Source of the DNA: Actinoplanes auranticolor
Lineage (GTDB): Bacteria > Actinomycetota > Actinomycetes > Mycobacteriales > Micromonosporaceae
DNA length: 64,000 nucleotides
Direction: 5' to 3'
Assembly: GCF_018332655.1 (NCBI RefSeq)
Contig: NZ_BOQL01000026.1
Location: forward strand, 248,001 to 312,000
The notes under the pieces are model-generated. The model searched no databases and was not told the DNA's origin. It saw only the letters and a list, made by a program, of their open reading frames with translations. Below, piece after piece: positions 9,310 through 19,232 of this stretch. Position numbers and translations under genes: made by a program. Every line of letters begins with the position of its first letter. Positions within the stretch are counted from its first letter, which is position 1.

Positions 9310-11315
9310 ATGTCCCGTCCGTTCACCGCCCTCGCCGCCGTCCTGCTCCTGCTCATCCCGGCCCAGCCCGCCGCCGCCCGGCCCGTCGCAGCCGCCGCTC
9401 CCGCACCCGCCGGCTACCGGGTCGGAGCCGGGATCGCCGACATCACCGCCGGTGTCGCCGAGGTCGGCATGCTCGGTTACGCCGACCCCGCCCAGACCAC
9501 CGCGGGCCTCGCGTCGCGGCTGTGGTCCCGGGCCTTCGTCGTCGCCGACGGCGCCGGCAAGCGGGTCGCTCTCGTCAGTGCCGAGGTCGACTTCATCACC
9601 CAGGCCGTGCAGGTGGAGGTGCTCAAGCGCCTCCAGGCCCGGTACGGCACCGCGTACACCGATCAGAACCTGGTGCTGACCGCCACCCACACCCACTCCG
9701 GGCCGGGCGGCTTCGACGAGCACGTCCTCTACAACCTGACCACCCTCGGCTTCGAGGCCCCGGTGTTCGAGGCGATCGTGGCCGGCATCGTCCGCTCGGT
9801 CGACGCGGCCCACGCCGACCTGGCCCCCGGCACCGTGAAGATCGCCGAGGGCACCCTGAGCGGGGCGAACGTCAACCGCTCGATCGAGCCGTTCCGGGCC
9901 AACCCCGCCGCCGACCGGGCGCGGTTCCCGGACGCGGTGGACACGCGGATGACGGTGTTGCGCTTCGAGCAGGCCGGCCGATCGGGCTGCTGAACTTCTT
10001 CGCCACCCACGGCACCTCGATGACCCAGCACAACCATCTGATCAGCGCCGACAACAAGGGCTACGCGGCGCACCTGATCGAGCGGGGCGGGTACGGCGAC
10101 GACTTCGTGGCCGCCTTCGCGCAGACCAGCGCCGGGGACATGTCACCCAACCTGCGCAACGGTGGCGCTCAGGGCCCGACGGATGACGAGTTCGCCAACA
10201 CCCGGATCATCGGCAAGCTGCAGGCCGACAAGGCGCGGCAGCTTTTCGACGGGGCCACCGAGGTGCTGAGCGGCCCGATCGACGCCCGCGGCCGGTACGT
10301 CGACTTCTCCGCCGTGCCGGTGGCAGGCGCGTACACCCCGGACGGGCAGGCTCATCGCACCTGCCCGGGCGCGCTCGGGCAGAACTTCACCGCCGGGGCG
10401 GAAGACGGTCCCGGCCCGGACATCGTCGACGAGGGCGACCTCAGCACCAACCCATTGCTGCTGGTGGCCGGCATCGTGGTCAACCCGACGCCGGCCGCGG
10501 TCCGCGCCTGCCAGGCACCCAAGGACGTGTTCCTGGGTACCGGCAGCCAGCAGCCGCCGTGGACCCCGCAGGTCATGCCGTTGCAGGTGCTGCGGATCGG
10601 CCAGCTCGCGGTCACCACCGCGCCCGGCGAGTTCACCATCGTCGCCGGCCAGCGGGTCCGGGACGCGGTCGCCGCGCAGCTCACCGGCGTGGCGACGCGC
10701 CACATCCTGGCCGGCTACGCCAACGCGTACGCGGGCTACGTGACCACGCCGGAGGAGTACGACCTGCAGCACTACGAGGGCGCGGCGACCCACTTCGGCC
10801 GCTACACGCAGTCCGCGTACGCGCAGGAGCTGGCCAGGCTGGCGGCGGCGTTGCGCGACGGGCAGGCCACGCCCAGCGCTGTGCGGCCGCCCGCGCTGCC
10901 GCAGAACAGGATCAGCGTGCGGCCGGGCGTCGTCCTGGACTCCCCGCCGCTGGGCAGGTCCTTCGGCAGCGTGCTGACCCAGCCCGCGGCCGCGTACGCC
11001 CGCGGCGCCGCGGTGCGGGCCGACTTCGTGACCGGGCACCCGAACAACAACGTGCGCACGGGGGGCACCTACGTCGAGGTCCAGCGGCAGGTCGGCGGGG
11101 CCTGGCAGACGGTGGCCACCGACTCGCAGTGGCAGACGCTGTACCGCTGGAAGCGGGAATACCTCGGCGTCTCGACGGCGCAGATCACCTGGACCGTGCC
11201 GGGGGACGCGACCGCGGGCACGTACCGGATCGTGCATCACGGCGACGCCCGGAGCCTGACCGGGGCGATCCGGCCCTTCACCGGAGCGAGCCGGACGTTC
11301 ACCGTCACTCCGTAG
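9310..11315 (+). pseudogene. Secreted neutral/alkaline ceramidase, disrupted by a single-base frameshift
   Basis: The reading frame from ATG 9310 (Sec signal, then GAGIADITAG) encodes the ceramidase N-terminus with THTHSGPGG, and then stops at 9991-9993. The remainder of the family sequence continues in another frame from about 9975: RPIGLLNFFATHGTSM, FAQTSAGDMSPN (the Ser of GDxSPN is the nucleophile) and the C-terminal Ig-like domain to 11315. Adding one base near 9973-9978 in the run GGCCGGCC would give one continuous protein of about 668 aa. The family hydrolyses ceramide to sphingosine and fatty acid. Either the gene is a recent pseudogene or the base call is wrong. The lack of any further lesion favours a very recent change or a sequencing error. 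Confidence 0.85.
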
Positions 11316-11374
11316 AGGTGATTACCGTACCTTTTGCAGCCTTTCGGCCGGTTATCTGAGCCGATCGCCGGATC

Positions 11375-11403
11375 GGCGCTCGCGTCCTTTGGGCGCGGGC
11401 GCC
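11375..11403 (+). terminator. Hairpin between ceramidase and beta-propeller gene
   Basis: GGCGCTCGCG pairs with CGCGGGCGCC (10 bp, one GU wobble) around a 9-nt loop. There is no U-tract. It lies 60 nt after the ceramidase stop and ends 13 nt before the next gene's start. Confidence 0.5.
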
Positions 11404-11416
11404 GTTAGCTTTCGTT

Positions 11417-13246
11417 GTGCGTAATAACCGAATTGGCATGAAATCTGTAGTACGCCGGCTCGCCCTCGTCGGCGTCTCCACCGTCGTCGTCGCCGTGGGC
11501 GGCGCCGCCCTCGCCGAGGTGGTGTCGGGCAGACCGACGCCGTCGCCGTCGTTCAACGGCCCGGTGTACGCGATCGCCCACCGCGGCGACGTGGTCTACG
11601 TCGGCGGCAACTTCACCAGTGCCCTGGTCGGTGGCAAGTCCGTCGCCCGGCCCCGGCTCGCCGCCTACAACGCACGGACCGGTGCCCTGCTGGCCTGGAA
11701 CCCCGGGGCCGACGCCACCGTGCGGGCCCTCGCCGTCGACGGCGCCACCGTCTACGCCGCCGGCGACTTCGACCGGGTCGCCGGTATGGCCCGCGACGCC
11801 GTCGCCGGGGTCGACGCGAGCACCGGCAAACCGACCACCCTCAAGCACAGCGTGCTGGGCCAGCCCAACGCCCTCGCGGTCGGCAACGGCCGGCTCTACG
11901 TGGCCGGCCGGCTCACCGCCGTCGACGGGGCGCCGCGGACCAACCTGGCGGCGTTCTCGCTGGCCACCGGTGCGCTGGACGGCTGGGCGCCGACCACCGA
12001 CAACACCGTCAACGCGCTGGCCGTGTACGGCAACCGGGTCTACCTCGGCGGCGGGTTCCACAAGACCAACGGGGTCAGCTCGACGCTGCGGCTCACCGCG
12101 GTCGACGGCACCACCGCGGTGCTGGACAAGAGCTTCCTGCCCAAGCCGGTCTCCCAGGTGTTCGCGCTGACCGCCGACGCCAACGGCGTGTACGCCGCGC
12201 TCGGCGGCCAGGGCGGCCGGGCCATCGCGTACACGTTCGGCGGCGCGGCCCGCTGGACTCGGGTCTTCGACGGCGACGCGCAGGCGATCGCCACCCTGGA
12301 CGGCACCACGTACGTCGGCGGGCACTTCGACAAGGCGTGCACGACGACCAACAACGGGGTCAAGGGCGTGTGCACCGACGGTTCCGTGCCGCGGGTCAAG
12401 CTCGCCGCCGTGGACGGCGCGGGCAACCTGACCGACTGGGCGCCGCAGGGCAACGGGGTGGTGGGGGTCCGGACCCTGGCCGCGAACCCGGCGCTCGGGC
12501 TGCTCAGCGTCGGCGGCGACTTCACCACGCTGGCCGGTTCCGCGCAGAAGCGTTACGCCGCCTTCGGGGGCCCGAACTCGCCCGAGGCGGGGCCGGTCGC
12601 GCCGGAATCGCCGTACGTGGCGTCGTACAACTTCGACTCCACCGTCACCGACGGCACGTTCGACGACGGCTCCGGCAACGGTCACCTGCTCAAGGCGCTG
12701 GCGGTCAACGGCGGCGCGGTCAGGACCGTCCCGCACGGCGCCGGCCAGGGCATCGCCTTCCCGGCCAAGTGCGCCGGCACCGCGTGCGCCCGGGTCGTCC
12801 TGCAGGCCACCGACGTGCCGGACCTGAACCCCGGGGCCAAGAACCTGCGGTACGGCGCCGACGTGCTGCTCTCACCGGCCGAGACCTCCTCGGGCGAGAA
12901 CATCATGCAGAAGGGCTACTCCACCGCCGGCGGCCAGTACAAGCTGCAGGTCGACGGCATCTCCGGCAAGCCCAGCTGCGTGATGAGCGACAAGACCGAC
13001 CCGGCCATCCACGTCGCCAAGAGCCAGACGTCCGTCGCGGACGGCGACTGGCACACCATCGAGTGCCGGCGGACCGGCACCACGCTGAGCATCCTGGTCG
13101 ACGACAAGGAGAGCGCGAGCGCGACGGTGCCGGCGACGCTGGAGGTCGTCACCCCGCAGCCGCTGAGCATCGGCGGCAAGGGCACGGGCGTCAACAACGA
13201 CCAGTTCCACGGCAGCCTCGACGACGTCTGGATCAGCGTCGGCTGA
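11417..13246 (+). CDS. Secreted beta-propeller protein with C-terminal LamG-like domain
   Basis: 609-aa exported protein of unknown function. A signal segment ([19 protein letters not shown]) is followed by about eight repeats of the type [17 protein letters not shown] / [17 protein letters not shown], which form a beta-propeller of the kind seen in delta-60-repeat or DUF5122 proteins. The last 210 residues ([20 protein letters not shown] to LDDVWISVG) look like a concanavalin/LamG lectin fold. It is probably a surface or extracellular binding protein. The GTG start at 11417 has a TAGCTT hexamer 5 nt upstream, fitting a leaderless transcript; ATG 11438 is an alternative. No catalytic residues are recognised. 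Confidence 0.8.
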   Translation: MRNNRIGMKSVVRRLALVGVSTVVVAVGGAALAEVVSGRPTPSPSFNGPVYAIAHRGDVVYVGGNFTSALVGGKSVARPRLAAYNARTGALLAWNPGADATVRALAVDGATVYAAGDFDRVAGMARDAVAGVDASTGKPTTLKHSVLGQPNALAVGNGRLYVAGRLTAVDGAPRTNLAAFSLATGALDGWAPTTDNTVNALAVYGNRVYLGGGFHKTNGVSSTLRLTAVDGTTAVLDKSFLPKPVSQVFALTADANGVYAALGGQGGRAIAYTFGGAARWTRVFDGDAQAIATLDGTTYVGGHFDKACTTTNNGVKGVCTDGSVPRVKLAAVDGAGNLTDWAPQGNGVVGVRTLAANPALGLLSVGGDFTTLAGSAQKRYAAFGGPNSPEAGPVAPESPYVASYNFDSTVTDGTFDDGSGNGHLLKALAVNGGAVRTVPHGAGQGIAFPAKCAGTACARVVLQATDVPDLNPGAKNLRYGADVLLSPAETSSGENIMQKGYSTAGGQYKLQVDGISGKPSCVMSDKTDPAIHVAKSQTSVADGDWHTIECRRTGTTLSILVDDKESASATVPATLEVVTPQPLSIGGKGTGVNNDQFHGSLDDVWISVG

Positions 13247-13255
13247 CGTCCGCGC

Positions 13256-13289
13256 GGGAGGCACGGCGGATCCCACCGCCGTGCCTCCC
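13256..13289 (+). terminator. Strong hairpin terminator
   Basis: A perfect 14-bp stem (GGGAGGCACGGCGG / CCGCCGTGCCTCCC) with a 6-nt loop starts 9 nt after the beta-propeller gene. No U-run follows. Confidence 0.8.
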
Positions 13290-13338
13290 ACCGGCAGGGT
13301 GTGGCTGCGCCCCCGGAGCGCTGCCCATACTCGGTGCC

Positions 13339-14214
13339 ATGGACGCGAAACGACAGCTCGGCGAGTTCCTGCAGACCCGCCGCTCGCAGCTCCGGCCGCA
13401 GGACGTGGGGCTGGCCACGTACGGCGACCGGCGCCGCGTGCCGGGCCTGCGCCGCGAGGAGCTGGCACTGCTGGCGGGGGTCAGCGCGTCCTACTACTCC
13501 CGCCTGGAGCAGGGCCAGTCGTCCAACGCCTCACCGGAGGTGCTGGACGCGATCGCCCGGGCCCTGCGGCTCGACGACGCCGAACGCAAGCACCTGCGGG
13601 AACTGGCCGCCGGAACCCGTGGTGGCACGACCCGGCGCCGGCCCCCGGAACGGGTCACGCCCGCGGTGCGGCAGCTGGTGACCGCGCTCGGCGACGTACC
13701 GGTGGTGGTGATGGGCCGGCACAGTGACGTGCTGGCGTGGAACGCCGCCGGGCACGCGCTGTTCGCCGGGCACCTGGACATCGCCGCCCCCGACAGTCGG
13801 CAGCGACCCAACCTGGCCCGGCTCGTCTTCCTCGACGAGCACACCCGCGAGCTGTACGCCGACTGGCCGGCCAAGGCCCGCGCCGTGGTCGGGACGCTGC
13901 GGATGGCCTCCGGCTGCTTCCCGGACGACCCGCTGTTCGCCGGACTGGTCGGCGAGCTGTCGATGAAGAGCGCACGCTTCGCCGCGATGTGGGCCGACCA
14001 CCGGGTCAAGGCCCTCGGCGACGCGGTCTACGAGATGCGCCACCCGCTGGTCGGGGCCCTGACCGTCACCCAGCAGACCCTGCGCACGGAGAACGACCAG
14101 GCCCTGGTGATCGCAACCACCGAGCCCGGGTCGCCGTCCCGGGCGGCGCTGACGTTACTGGCGCACAGCACGGCGACGAGCCGCAGCGCGCCGGCCGAGC
14201 GGGTCAACGACTGA
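13339..14214 (+). CDS. XRE-family regulator with MmyB-like ligand-binding domain
   Basis: 291-aa DNA-binding protein. It has an N-terminal helix-turn-helix (RREELALLAGVSASYYSRL, about residues 38-57) and a C-terminal MmyB-like PAS-type domain (from about 100; GRHSDVLAWNAAGHALFAGH, then LRMASGCFPDDPLF). This architecture is common in actinobacteria, often controlling a neighbouring oxidoreductase or hydrolase. Here the metallo-beta-lactamase-fold gene follows 71 nt downstream on the same strand. A CATACT hexamer 7 nt before the ATG suggests a leaderless transcript. A second paralogue is at 48135-49007. Confidence 0.9.
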   Translation: MDAKRQLGEFLQTRRSQLRPQDVGLATYGDRRRVPGLRREELALLAGVSASYYSRLEQGQSSNASPEVLDAIARALRLDDAERKHLRELAAGTRGGTTRRRPPERVTPAVRQLVTALGDVPVVVMGRHSDVLAWNAAGHALFAGHLDIAAPDSRQRPNLARLVFLDEHTRELYADWPAKARAVVGTLRMASGCFPDDPLFAGLVGELSMKSARFAAMWADHRVKALGDAVYEMRHPLVGALTVTQQTLRTENDQALVIATTEPGSPSRAALTLLAHSTATSRSAPAERVND

Positions 14215-14285
14215 CTTTCCCCTCCCCGCGGGTGCTCCGACGAGAGCGCCGGACCCCGCACGCCCTCAACCCCTCAGGAGCGACC

Positions 14286-15149
14286 ATGCACGAGATCAAA
14301 CTCGGCGACGTCATCGTGACCCGCGTCGAGGAGATGCACGGCCCGATCATGGCGCCCAGTGCCTTCTTCCCCGAGCTGCCGGCCGACGCCTGGCAGGAGC
14401 ACCGCGACCTGCTGGTGCCCGACCACCTCGGGGCCGACGACGACCGGGTGCACGCGGCGATGCAGACCTGGGTGCTGCGCAGCGAGGGCCGCACGATCCT
14501 GGTCGACACCGGCGTCGGCAACGACAAGACCCGCCCGTCGGTGCCGATGTGGGACCACCTGGACCGGGACTTCCTGGACCGGCTGGCGGCGGCCGGCGTA
14601 CGCCCGGAGGACGTCGACCTCGTCGTCAACACCCACCTGCACGCCGACCACGTCGGCTGGAACACCCGGCTGGTGGACGGGCAGTGGGTGCCGACGTTCC
14701 CGAACGCCACCTACGTGATGCCCCGCGCCGACTACCAGCCCCGGACGCCCGGCGACGCCTTCTCCGACAGCGTCGTCCCGGTCCACGAGTCCGGCCAGGC
14801 ACAGTTCTGGGAGGACACGTACGTGATCGACGCGAACCTGCGTCTGGAGGCGGCGCCCGGGCACACTCCCGGCTCCGGCGTCATCAAGCTCAGCTCGGGC
14901 GGTGACCGGGCCTTGTTCGCCGGCGACCTGCTGCACACGCCGTTGCAGCTGCTGCACCCGGAGCACAACAGCTGCTTCTGCGAGGACCCCGCCGAGGCCC
15001 GGGCCAGCCGCCGCCGGCTGCTGGGGTGGGCCGCCGACTCCGGCGCGCTGGTGCTGCCGGCGCACATCAGCGGGCACAGCGCCTTCGAGGTGACCCACCG
15101 TGGCGCGGCTTTCGCCGTCAAGCAGTGGGCGTCCTTCCCCCGGTACTGA
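14286..15149 (+). CDS. Metallo-beta-lactamase-fold hydrolase
   Basis: 287-aa MBL-superfamily protein with zinc motif THLHADHVGWN (HxHxDH), a later His in APGHTPGSG, Asp in LFAGDLLH and the final His in LPAHISGH. This pattern resembles quorum-quenching lactonases and other small MBL hydrolases, but the substrate cannot be named. No signal peptide is present. A GGAG Shine-Dalgarno lies just upstream of ATG 14286. The preceding XRE/MmyB regulator probably controls it (inference from adjacency). Confidence 0.88.
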   Translation: MHEIKLGDVIVTRVEEMHGPIMAPSAFFPELPADAWQEHRDLLVPDHLGADDDRVHAAMQTWVLRSEGRTILVDTGVGNDKTRPSVPMWDHLDRDFLDRLAAAGVRPEDVDLVVNTHLHADHVGWNTRLVDGQWVPTFPNATYVMPRADYQPRTPGDAFSDSVVPVHESGQAQFWEDTYVIDANLRLEAAPGHTPGSGVIKLSSGGDRALFAGDLLHTPLQLLHPEHNSCFCEDPAEARASRRRLLGWAADSGALVLPAHISGHSAFEVTHRGAAFAVKQWASFPRY

Positions 15150-15165
15150 CGTCGATCGCCGGGGA

Positions 15166-15205
15166 GGGTGGGAGGCCGGCGCCAGCGCGCGCCGGTCCTC
15201 CACCC
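15166..15205. terminator. Bidirectional hairpin between convergent genes
   Basis: The arms at 15166-15181 and 15190-15205 pair through GGGTGG/CCACCC and CCGGCG/CGCCGG with a slipped middle. It sits between the convergent MBL gene and GH71/99-like gene and can serve both. Confidence 0.6.
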
Positions 15206-15209
15206 CGGC

Positions 15210-15238
15210 CCCTGCGGCTGAGGATGGAAGCCGCAGGG
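15210..15238. terminator. Second hairpin between convergent genes
   Basis: A perfect 10-bp stem CCCTGCGGCT / AGCCGCAGGG with a 9-nt loop lies 6 nt past the stop of the minus-strand GH71/99-like gene. Confidence 0.7.
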
Positions 15239-15244
15239 ACCTGG

Positions 15245-16918
15245 CTATTCCGCGTACGCCTCCAGCGTGGACAGCTGACCGGCCGGCCATCCCGTGTTGC
15301 CGGTGACGGTGACGCGGACGTAGCGCACGGGGGCGCCGGGGAAGGTCACGGTCACCTGGTTGCCGCTGGCCGGGTTGAACGTACGCCCCGTCGCGGCGGA
15401 CAGCGTGGTGAACGCGCCGCCGTCGGTGCTGCCCTGCACGGCGACGGTCTGGGCGCGCGTCTCCCAGCCCGGCGGCAGGCGCAGGACCAGCCGGGACACC
15501 GCCGTGGCGGCGCCGAGGTCGACTTGCAGCCACTGCGGGAAGGCGTTGTTCGCGCTCTCCCAGTAGGAGTCCGGGTTGCCGTCGACGGCGTGGCCCGGGC
15601 CGTACACCTGGGTGTGGCTGCTGGCCGCGGTCGGCCGGCCCGCCGCCAGGTCGCGCGCCGGGCCGGGGCCCGGCCCGCCGCCGACGACCGGTGGGGTCGG
15701 CCGGGTCGCGGTCAGGGCGAGCCGGCCCTTGAGCATCCGGCCGCCGTCGGCGGTGATCCGCAGGTAGTAGTCGGCCGAGCAGGCGGTGCCGTCCTCGTCG
15801 AGGGCGCGGATGCCCGAACCGGCCGGCACGAACGCCGCCGTGGGGGCCGTCTTGGCGATCTGGTTGCCCTCGTTGAACTCGTCGAACATGGACACGTACA
15901 GGCCCTGGGAGCCGAGCCGGATCATGTTGTAGAGACTGCGCCAGTAGTAGTCGCCGTGCCGGCGGTGCCCGGACGACAGGTCGCCCGGCAGCACGCAGGG
16001 CTGGTAGTCGATCCCGTGCGCCTGGCAGTCGGCGTAGTCCCCGACGTTGGCGTTGGCGTAGTAGGAGTCCAGGTCGGCCGGGGTCGCCGCCCGGCCCACC
16101 ATCCACGGCGAGATCATGTGGAAGGCGTGGTAGACCTCGGCGAAGCCCGGGCGCGAGTCGTTGATGCCCTGGCGCCACCACGTCGGCACCCCGCCGATGA
16201 CGTAACAGCCCTGCGCCTTGAACCAGTTGATGACGTCCAGGCAGGGGGCGGGGGTGAACGGACGGCCGGGGTCGTCGAAGCCGAAGCCCCAGATGCAGAC
16301 GACCGGCTTGCCGTTCTGGCGGGCGTACGCGGGCGACGCCGTGTGGGCCGCCATCTTCGTCAGCCAGTCGTTCTTGATCTCCTGCTGCATCGCGGTCCAG
16401 CCGGTGACGTCGTACATGATGTAGAACTTGCGGCCGGTCGCCTCGGCCGCGCCGCGGACCTTGACCGTCATGGCGTCGCGGGTCGGCCCCTCGTCCCCGG
16501 TCGGGTTGAAGCGCTGCAGCGCCGCCGTGTCGATGTCGTAGTCACGCATCCAGCGGAAATGCGTGTCGACCGTCTGCTGGTCGTAGGACGAGAACAGCCG
16601 GGCGCTCTGGCCGTTGCCCAGCTCCGGGTACGCCGTGGGGTAGCTGTGCCGGAGGTCGGTGAGGTCCGGCCAGGACACGATCGTGGTGTTGGCGGGCGAC
16701 GGGGGCTGGAAGCGGTCGCGGCTCCAGTGCCACCAGCCACCGATCGGGGCACCGTCGCCGGGGCAGGAGAACCAGCCCTGGTAGCCGACGGTGATCTTGC
16801 CGACGACGTCGCCCGGCGGGGAGGCGGCGCCGGCCGGGCGGGTGAACAGGGCGGGGGAGGCGGCCGCGGCGGAGCCGGCGGCCATCGTGGACAGCAGGGT
16901 ACGGCGGGAGACGGGCAC
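15245..16918 (-). CDS. Secreted GH71/GH99-like protein with C-terminal F5/8-type C (discoidin) domain
   Basis: 557-aa exported protein. The signal MPVSRRTLLSTMAAGSAA is Tat-like. The catalytic part starts VGKITVGYQGWFSCPGDG and resembles the GH71/GH99-like (endo-acting, alpha-barrel) families, with a WGFGFDD strand and an FDEFNEGNQIAK segment carrying acidic residues. A short Pro/Gly linker follows. Then comes a discoidin/CBM32 domain of about 140 residues (SHTQVYGPGHAVDGNPDSYW to the C-terminus). It probably binds and modifies an extracellular glycan; the substrate is unknown. It is transcribed alone, with terminator hairpins at its 3' end. Confidence 0.82.
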   Translation of the reverse strand: MPVSRRTLLSTMAAGSAAAASPALFTRPAGAASPPGDVVGKITVGYQGWFSCPGDGAPIGGWWHWSRDRFQPPSPANTTIVSWPDLTDLRHSYPTAYPELGNGQSARLFSSYDQQTVDTHFRWMRDYDIDTAALQRFNPTGDEGPTRDAMTVKVRGAAEATGRKFYIMYDVTGWTAMQQEIKNDWLTKMAAHTASPAYARQNGKPVVCIWGFGFDDPGRPFTPAPCLDVINWFKAQGCYVIGGVPTWWRQGINDSRPGFAEVYHAFHMISPWMVGRAATPADLDSYYANANVGDYADCQAHGIDYQPCVLPGDLSSGHRRHGDYYWRSLYNMIRLGSQGLYVSMFDEFNEGNQIAKTAPTAAFVPAGSGIRALDEDGTACSADYYLRITADGGRMLKGRLALTATRPTPPVVGGGPGPGPARDLAAGRPTAASSHTQVYGPGHAVDGNPDSYWESANNAFPQWLQVDLGAATAVSRLVLRLPPGWETRAQTVAVQGSTDGGAFTTLSAATGRTFNPASGNQVTVTFPGAPVRYVRVTVTGNTGWPAGQLSTLEAYAE

Positions 16919-17106
16919 GGGGATGCTCCGATCCGATCCGACCTAGGGGTGGAGGGGGATGTCGGATCGACGGTCATCGTGACAGCGCACGACACACTCC
17001 CGCAATAGTTGGACCGAATTCTGAAACATTCGCGATTTCGCACCGCAAGAAGACGCGTGGCTGCGCCGGAGCCCACGATCGGACCCCGGCGCAGCCGGCG
17101 GAGCGG
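16919..17106. promoter_or_regulatory. Intergenic region upstream of the GH71/99-like gene
   Basis: 188-bp gap between two minus-strand genes. Apart from the terminator at 17059-17096, it should hold the promoter of the GH71/99-like gene. I see no clear palindromic operator in it. Confidence 0.3.
17059..17096 (-). terminator. Terminator after the MFS transporter gene
   Basis: A perfect 11-bp stem GGCTGCGCCGG / CCGGCGCAGCC with a 16-nt loop begins 11 nt past the MFS stop codon on the minus strand. Confidence 0.7.
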
Positions 17107-18552
17107 TCAGTGCTGAAGCGCCGGGACGGCCTCCGGCACGCTCGGCGGCACCTCGTCGGCCACGGGTGCCGGGCGGCTGGGCAGCCACAGCGCGACGATG
17201 GCACCGACCGCGACGATGCAGGCGCCGACGACGACCGCGGGAACCAGCCCGTCGACGAAGGCCTGGCGGCTGGTGTAGTCGCCGGTGGAGCTGAAGATGG
17301 AGGCCAGCACCGCGATGCCGACGGCCACCCCGAGCTCGCGGATGGTGTTGTTCGCTCCCGAGGCGACGCCGCGCTCGCGGGCGGTGACGCTGGCCAGCGC
17401 CATGGTGCTGATCGGTGCGAAGGTCAGTCCCATCCCGACACCGCTGAGCGCGAACGCGATCACCAGGTCGCCGTAGCTCACGTCGGTCGTGCTGGCCAGC
17501 GCGATCCACAGGATGCCCGCGGCCAGCAGCGCCTGCCCCGCCACGATCAGGTTCCGGACGCCGAGGCGGTCGGCGAAGATGCCGGCCAGCGGGGCCACCA
17601 CCATCGGCGCCATCGTCCAGGGCAGCGTGCGGATGCCCGCGTCCAGCGGGCTGAGGCCCTGCACCACCTGGAAGAACTGGGCCAGCAGGAAGACCGCGCC
17701 GAAGGTGCCGGCCGAGAAGGTCAGCGTGACGATGTTGACCAGCGTGAAACCGCGCGAGCGGAACAGTGACAGCGGCAGCATCGGCGCGCTGTTGCGGCGC
17801 TGCCAGGCGACGAACGCGGTGAGCAGCACGGCCCCACCGCCCAGCATGGACAGCACGCGGACCGAGGACCAGCCGTGATCCGGGCCGTCCACCACGCCCC
17901 AGACCAGCAGCAGCATGCCGGTGGCGGAGAGCAGCAGGCCGAGCGGGTCGAGCCGGACCGCCCCGCCGCGCGACTCACGCAGCACGGTGGTGGCCAGCAC
18001 CACGGCCACGACGCCGACCGGCACGTTCAGCCAGAAGATCCAGGACCAGTCGAGGCCCTCGACCACCGCGCCGCCGACCACCGGGCCGACCGCGACCCCG
18101 AGGCCGCTGATGCCACCCCAGATCCCGACCGCCGCGCTGCGCAGCCGGTCCGGGACCGCCTGGGCCAGCAGGGTCAGCGACAGCGGGGCGACTGCGGCGC
18201 CGCCCAGTCCCTGCACCGCGCGGGACGCGGTCAGCATCCACGACTCGGTGCTCAGCGCCGCGGCGGCCGACGCGAGCGTGAACAGCACGATGCCGCCCAC
18301 GAACATCCGGCGGCGGCCGATCCGGTCGCCGATGGCGGCGGCGGTGAGCAGGAAGGCGGCGAACGGCAGCGTGTACGCGTTGACGAACCACTGCAGGTCG
18401 GTGACGGAGGCGCCCAGATCCGCGCGGATCACCGGCAGGGCCGTGGTGACCACCAGGTTGTCCAGCGTGACCATGAAAACCGGGATGCCGACGGCGGCCA
18501 GGACCGCGGCGAGAGGGCGGGACCGGCCGGGTGCAGCCGCTTGGGTGGACAT
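17107..18552 (-). CDS. MFS drug efflux transporter (DHA2, EmrB/QacA type)
   Basis: 481-aa integral membrane proton antiporter, with hydrophobicity fitting 14 transmembrane segments. The loop 2-3 motif A is visible as GDRIGRRRMFVGG and the DHA2-type IFWLNVPVG as well. The N-terminus has GIPVFMVTLDNLVVTTALPV, typical of the family. It probably exports a toxic compound or antibiotic. It is divergent from a TetR regulator across a 72-bp gap with two palindromic operators, so repression by that TetR is very likely. Confidence 0.92.
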   Translation of the reverse strand: MSTQAAAPGRSRPLAAVLAAVGIPVFMVTLDNLVVTTALPVIRADLGASVTDLQWFVNAYTLPFAAFLLTAAAIGDRIGRRRMFVGGIVLFTLASAAAALSTESWMLTASRAVQGLGGAAVAPLSLTLLAQAVPDRLRSAAVGIWGGISGLGVAVGPVVGGAVVEGLDWSWIFWLNVPVGVVAVVLATTVLRESRGGAVRLDPLGLLLSATGMLLLVWGVVDGPDHGWSSVRVLSMLGGGAVLLTAFVAWQRRNSAPMLPLSLFRSRGFTLVNIVTLTFSAGTFGAVFLLAQFFQVVQGLSPLDAGIRTLPWTMAPMVVAPLAGIFADRLGVRNLIVAGQALLAAGILWIALASTTDVSYGDLVIAFALSGVGMGLTFAPISTMALASVTARERGVASGANNTIRELGVAVGIAVLASIFSSTGDYTSRQAFVDGLVPAVVVGACIVAVGAIVALWLPSRPAPVADEVPPSVPEAVPALQH

Positions 18553-18567
18553 CGGATCTCCCTAGTT

Positions 18568-18616
18568 GTTATTCACTGATAACTAGCTGAGGCCACCGTA
18601 GTTATCAACTGATAAC
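18568..18616. promoter_or_regulatory. Two TetR operators between MFS and tetR-type genes
   Basis: Site 2 at 18601-18616 is GTTATCAACTGATAAC, a perfect 7-bp inverted repeat around 2 nt. Site 1 at 18568-18583 is GTTATTCACTGATAAC with one degenerate half. The centres are 33 bp apart, three helical turns, so both are on the same face. They flank the start codons of the divergent genes and would allow the TetR protein to repress both. Confidence 0.85.
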
Positions 18617-18624
18617 CTGTCAAC

Positions 18625-19197
18625 GTGACCAGGACCCGTCTCACTGCCGAGGAACGCCACGAGCAGCTGGTGGCCGCTGCAGTCACCGCCTTCGCCCGCG
18701 GCGGCTACGCCGGCACCACCACCGACCAGGTGGCCCGGCTGGCCGGCGTCTCGCAGCCGTACGTGATCCGGCTCTTCGGCACGAAGCAGGCGCTGTTCCT
18801 GGCCGCCGCCGAGCACGCCACCGGCCGCGTCGAGCAGCGCTTCCGCCGGGCCGCCGCCGAGCAGGCCGATCTGGAGAGCCTGGGCATCGCCTACGACGAT
18901 CTGCTGGCCGAGCGGGACCTGCTCACGATGCTGTTGCACGCCTTCGCCGCCGGGGCCGATCCGGCGCTCGGGCCCACGGTGCGCGCCTGCTTCGGCCGGA
19001 TCTACCGCACGGTCCGGGAGCTGACCGGCGCGGACGAGGATGAGGCCCGCGGCTTCCTGGCGTCCGGCATGCTGCTCACCGTGCTGGGGGTGCTGCAGAT
19101 CATCGGGCCGGACGCCGTGGCCCGCGAGCCGTGGATGACCGAGCTGATCGGCGTCCACAACGAGAAGAAGGACTGGCTCGGGCCGGCGCCCGAATAG
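18625..19197 (+). CDS. TetR-family repressor of the divergent MFS pump
   Basis: 190-aa TetR protein with an N-terminal helix-turn-helix (TTTDQVARLAGVSQPYVIRL, about residues 32-51) and an all-alpha ligand-binding C-terminus. The GTG start at 18625 lies 8 nt after operator site 2, consistent with a leaderless message whose -10 (GATAAC) is inside the operator. The likely inducer is a substrate of the neighbouring pump (inference). The stop codon overlaps the first MarR operator of the next transcription unit. Confidence 0.9.
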   Translation: MTRTRLTAEERHEQLVAAAVTAFARGGYAGTTTDQVARLAGVSQPYVIRLFGTKQALFLAAAEHATGRVEQRFRRAAAEQADLESLGIAYDDLLAERDLLTMLLHAFAAGADPALGPTVRACFGRIYRTVRELTGADEDEARGFLASGMLLTVLGVLQIIGPDAVAREPWMTELIGVHNEKKDWLGPAPE

Positions 19198-19212
19198 TTC
19201 GTCCCACGAATT
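19196..19212. promoter_or_regulatory. MarR operator upstream of the marR-type gene
   Basis: AGTTCGTCCCACGAATT has 7-bp arms with one mismatch around 3 nt. It covers the probable -35 region; the -10 is TACACT (19221-19226), 6 nt before the GTG. It is the same sequence family as the pair at 19691-19729. Confidence 0.8.
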
Positions 19213-19232
19213 ACCAGTCCTACACTGGTGCG

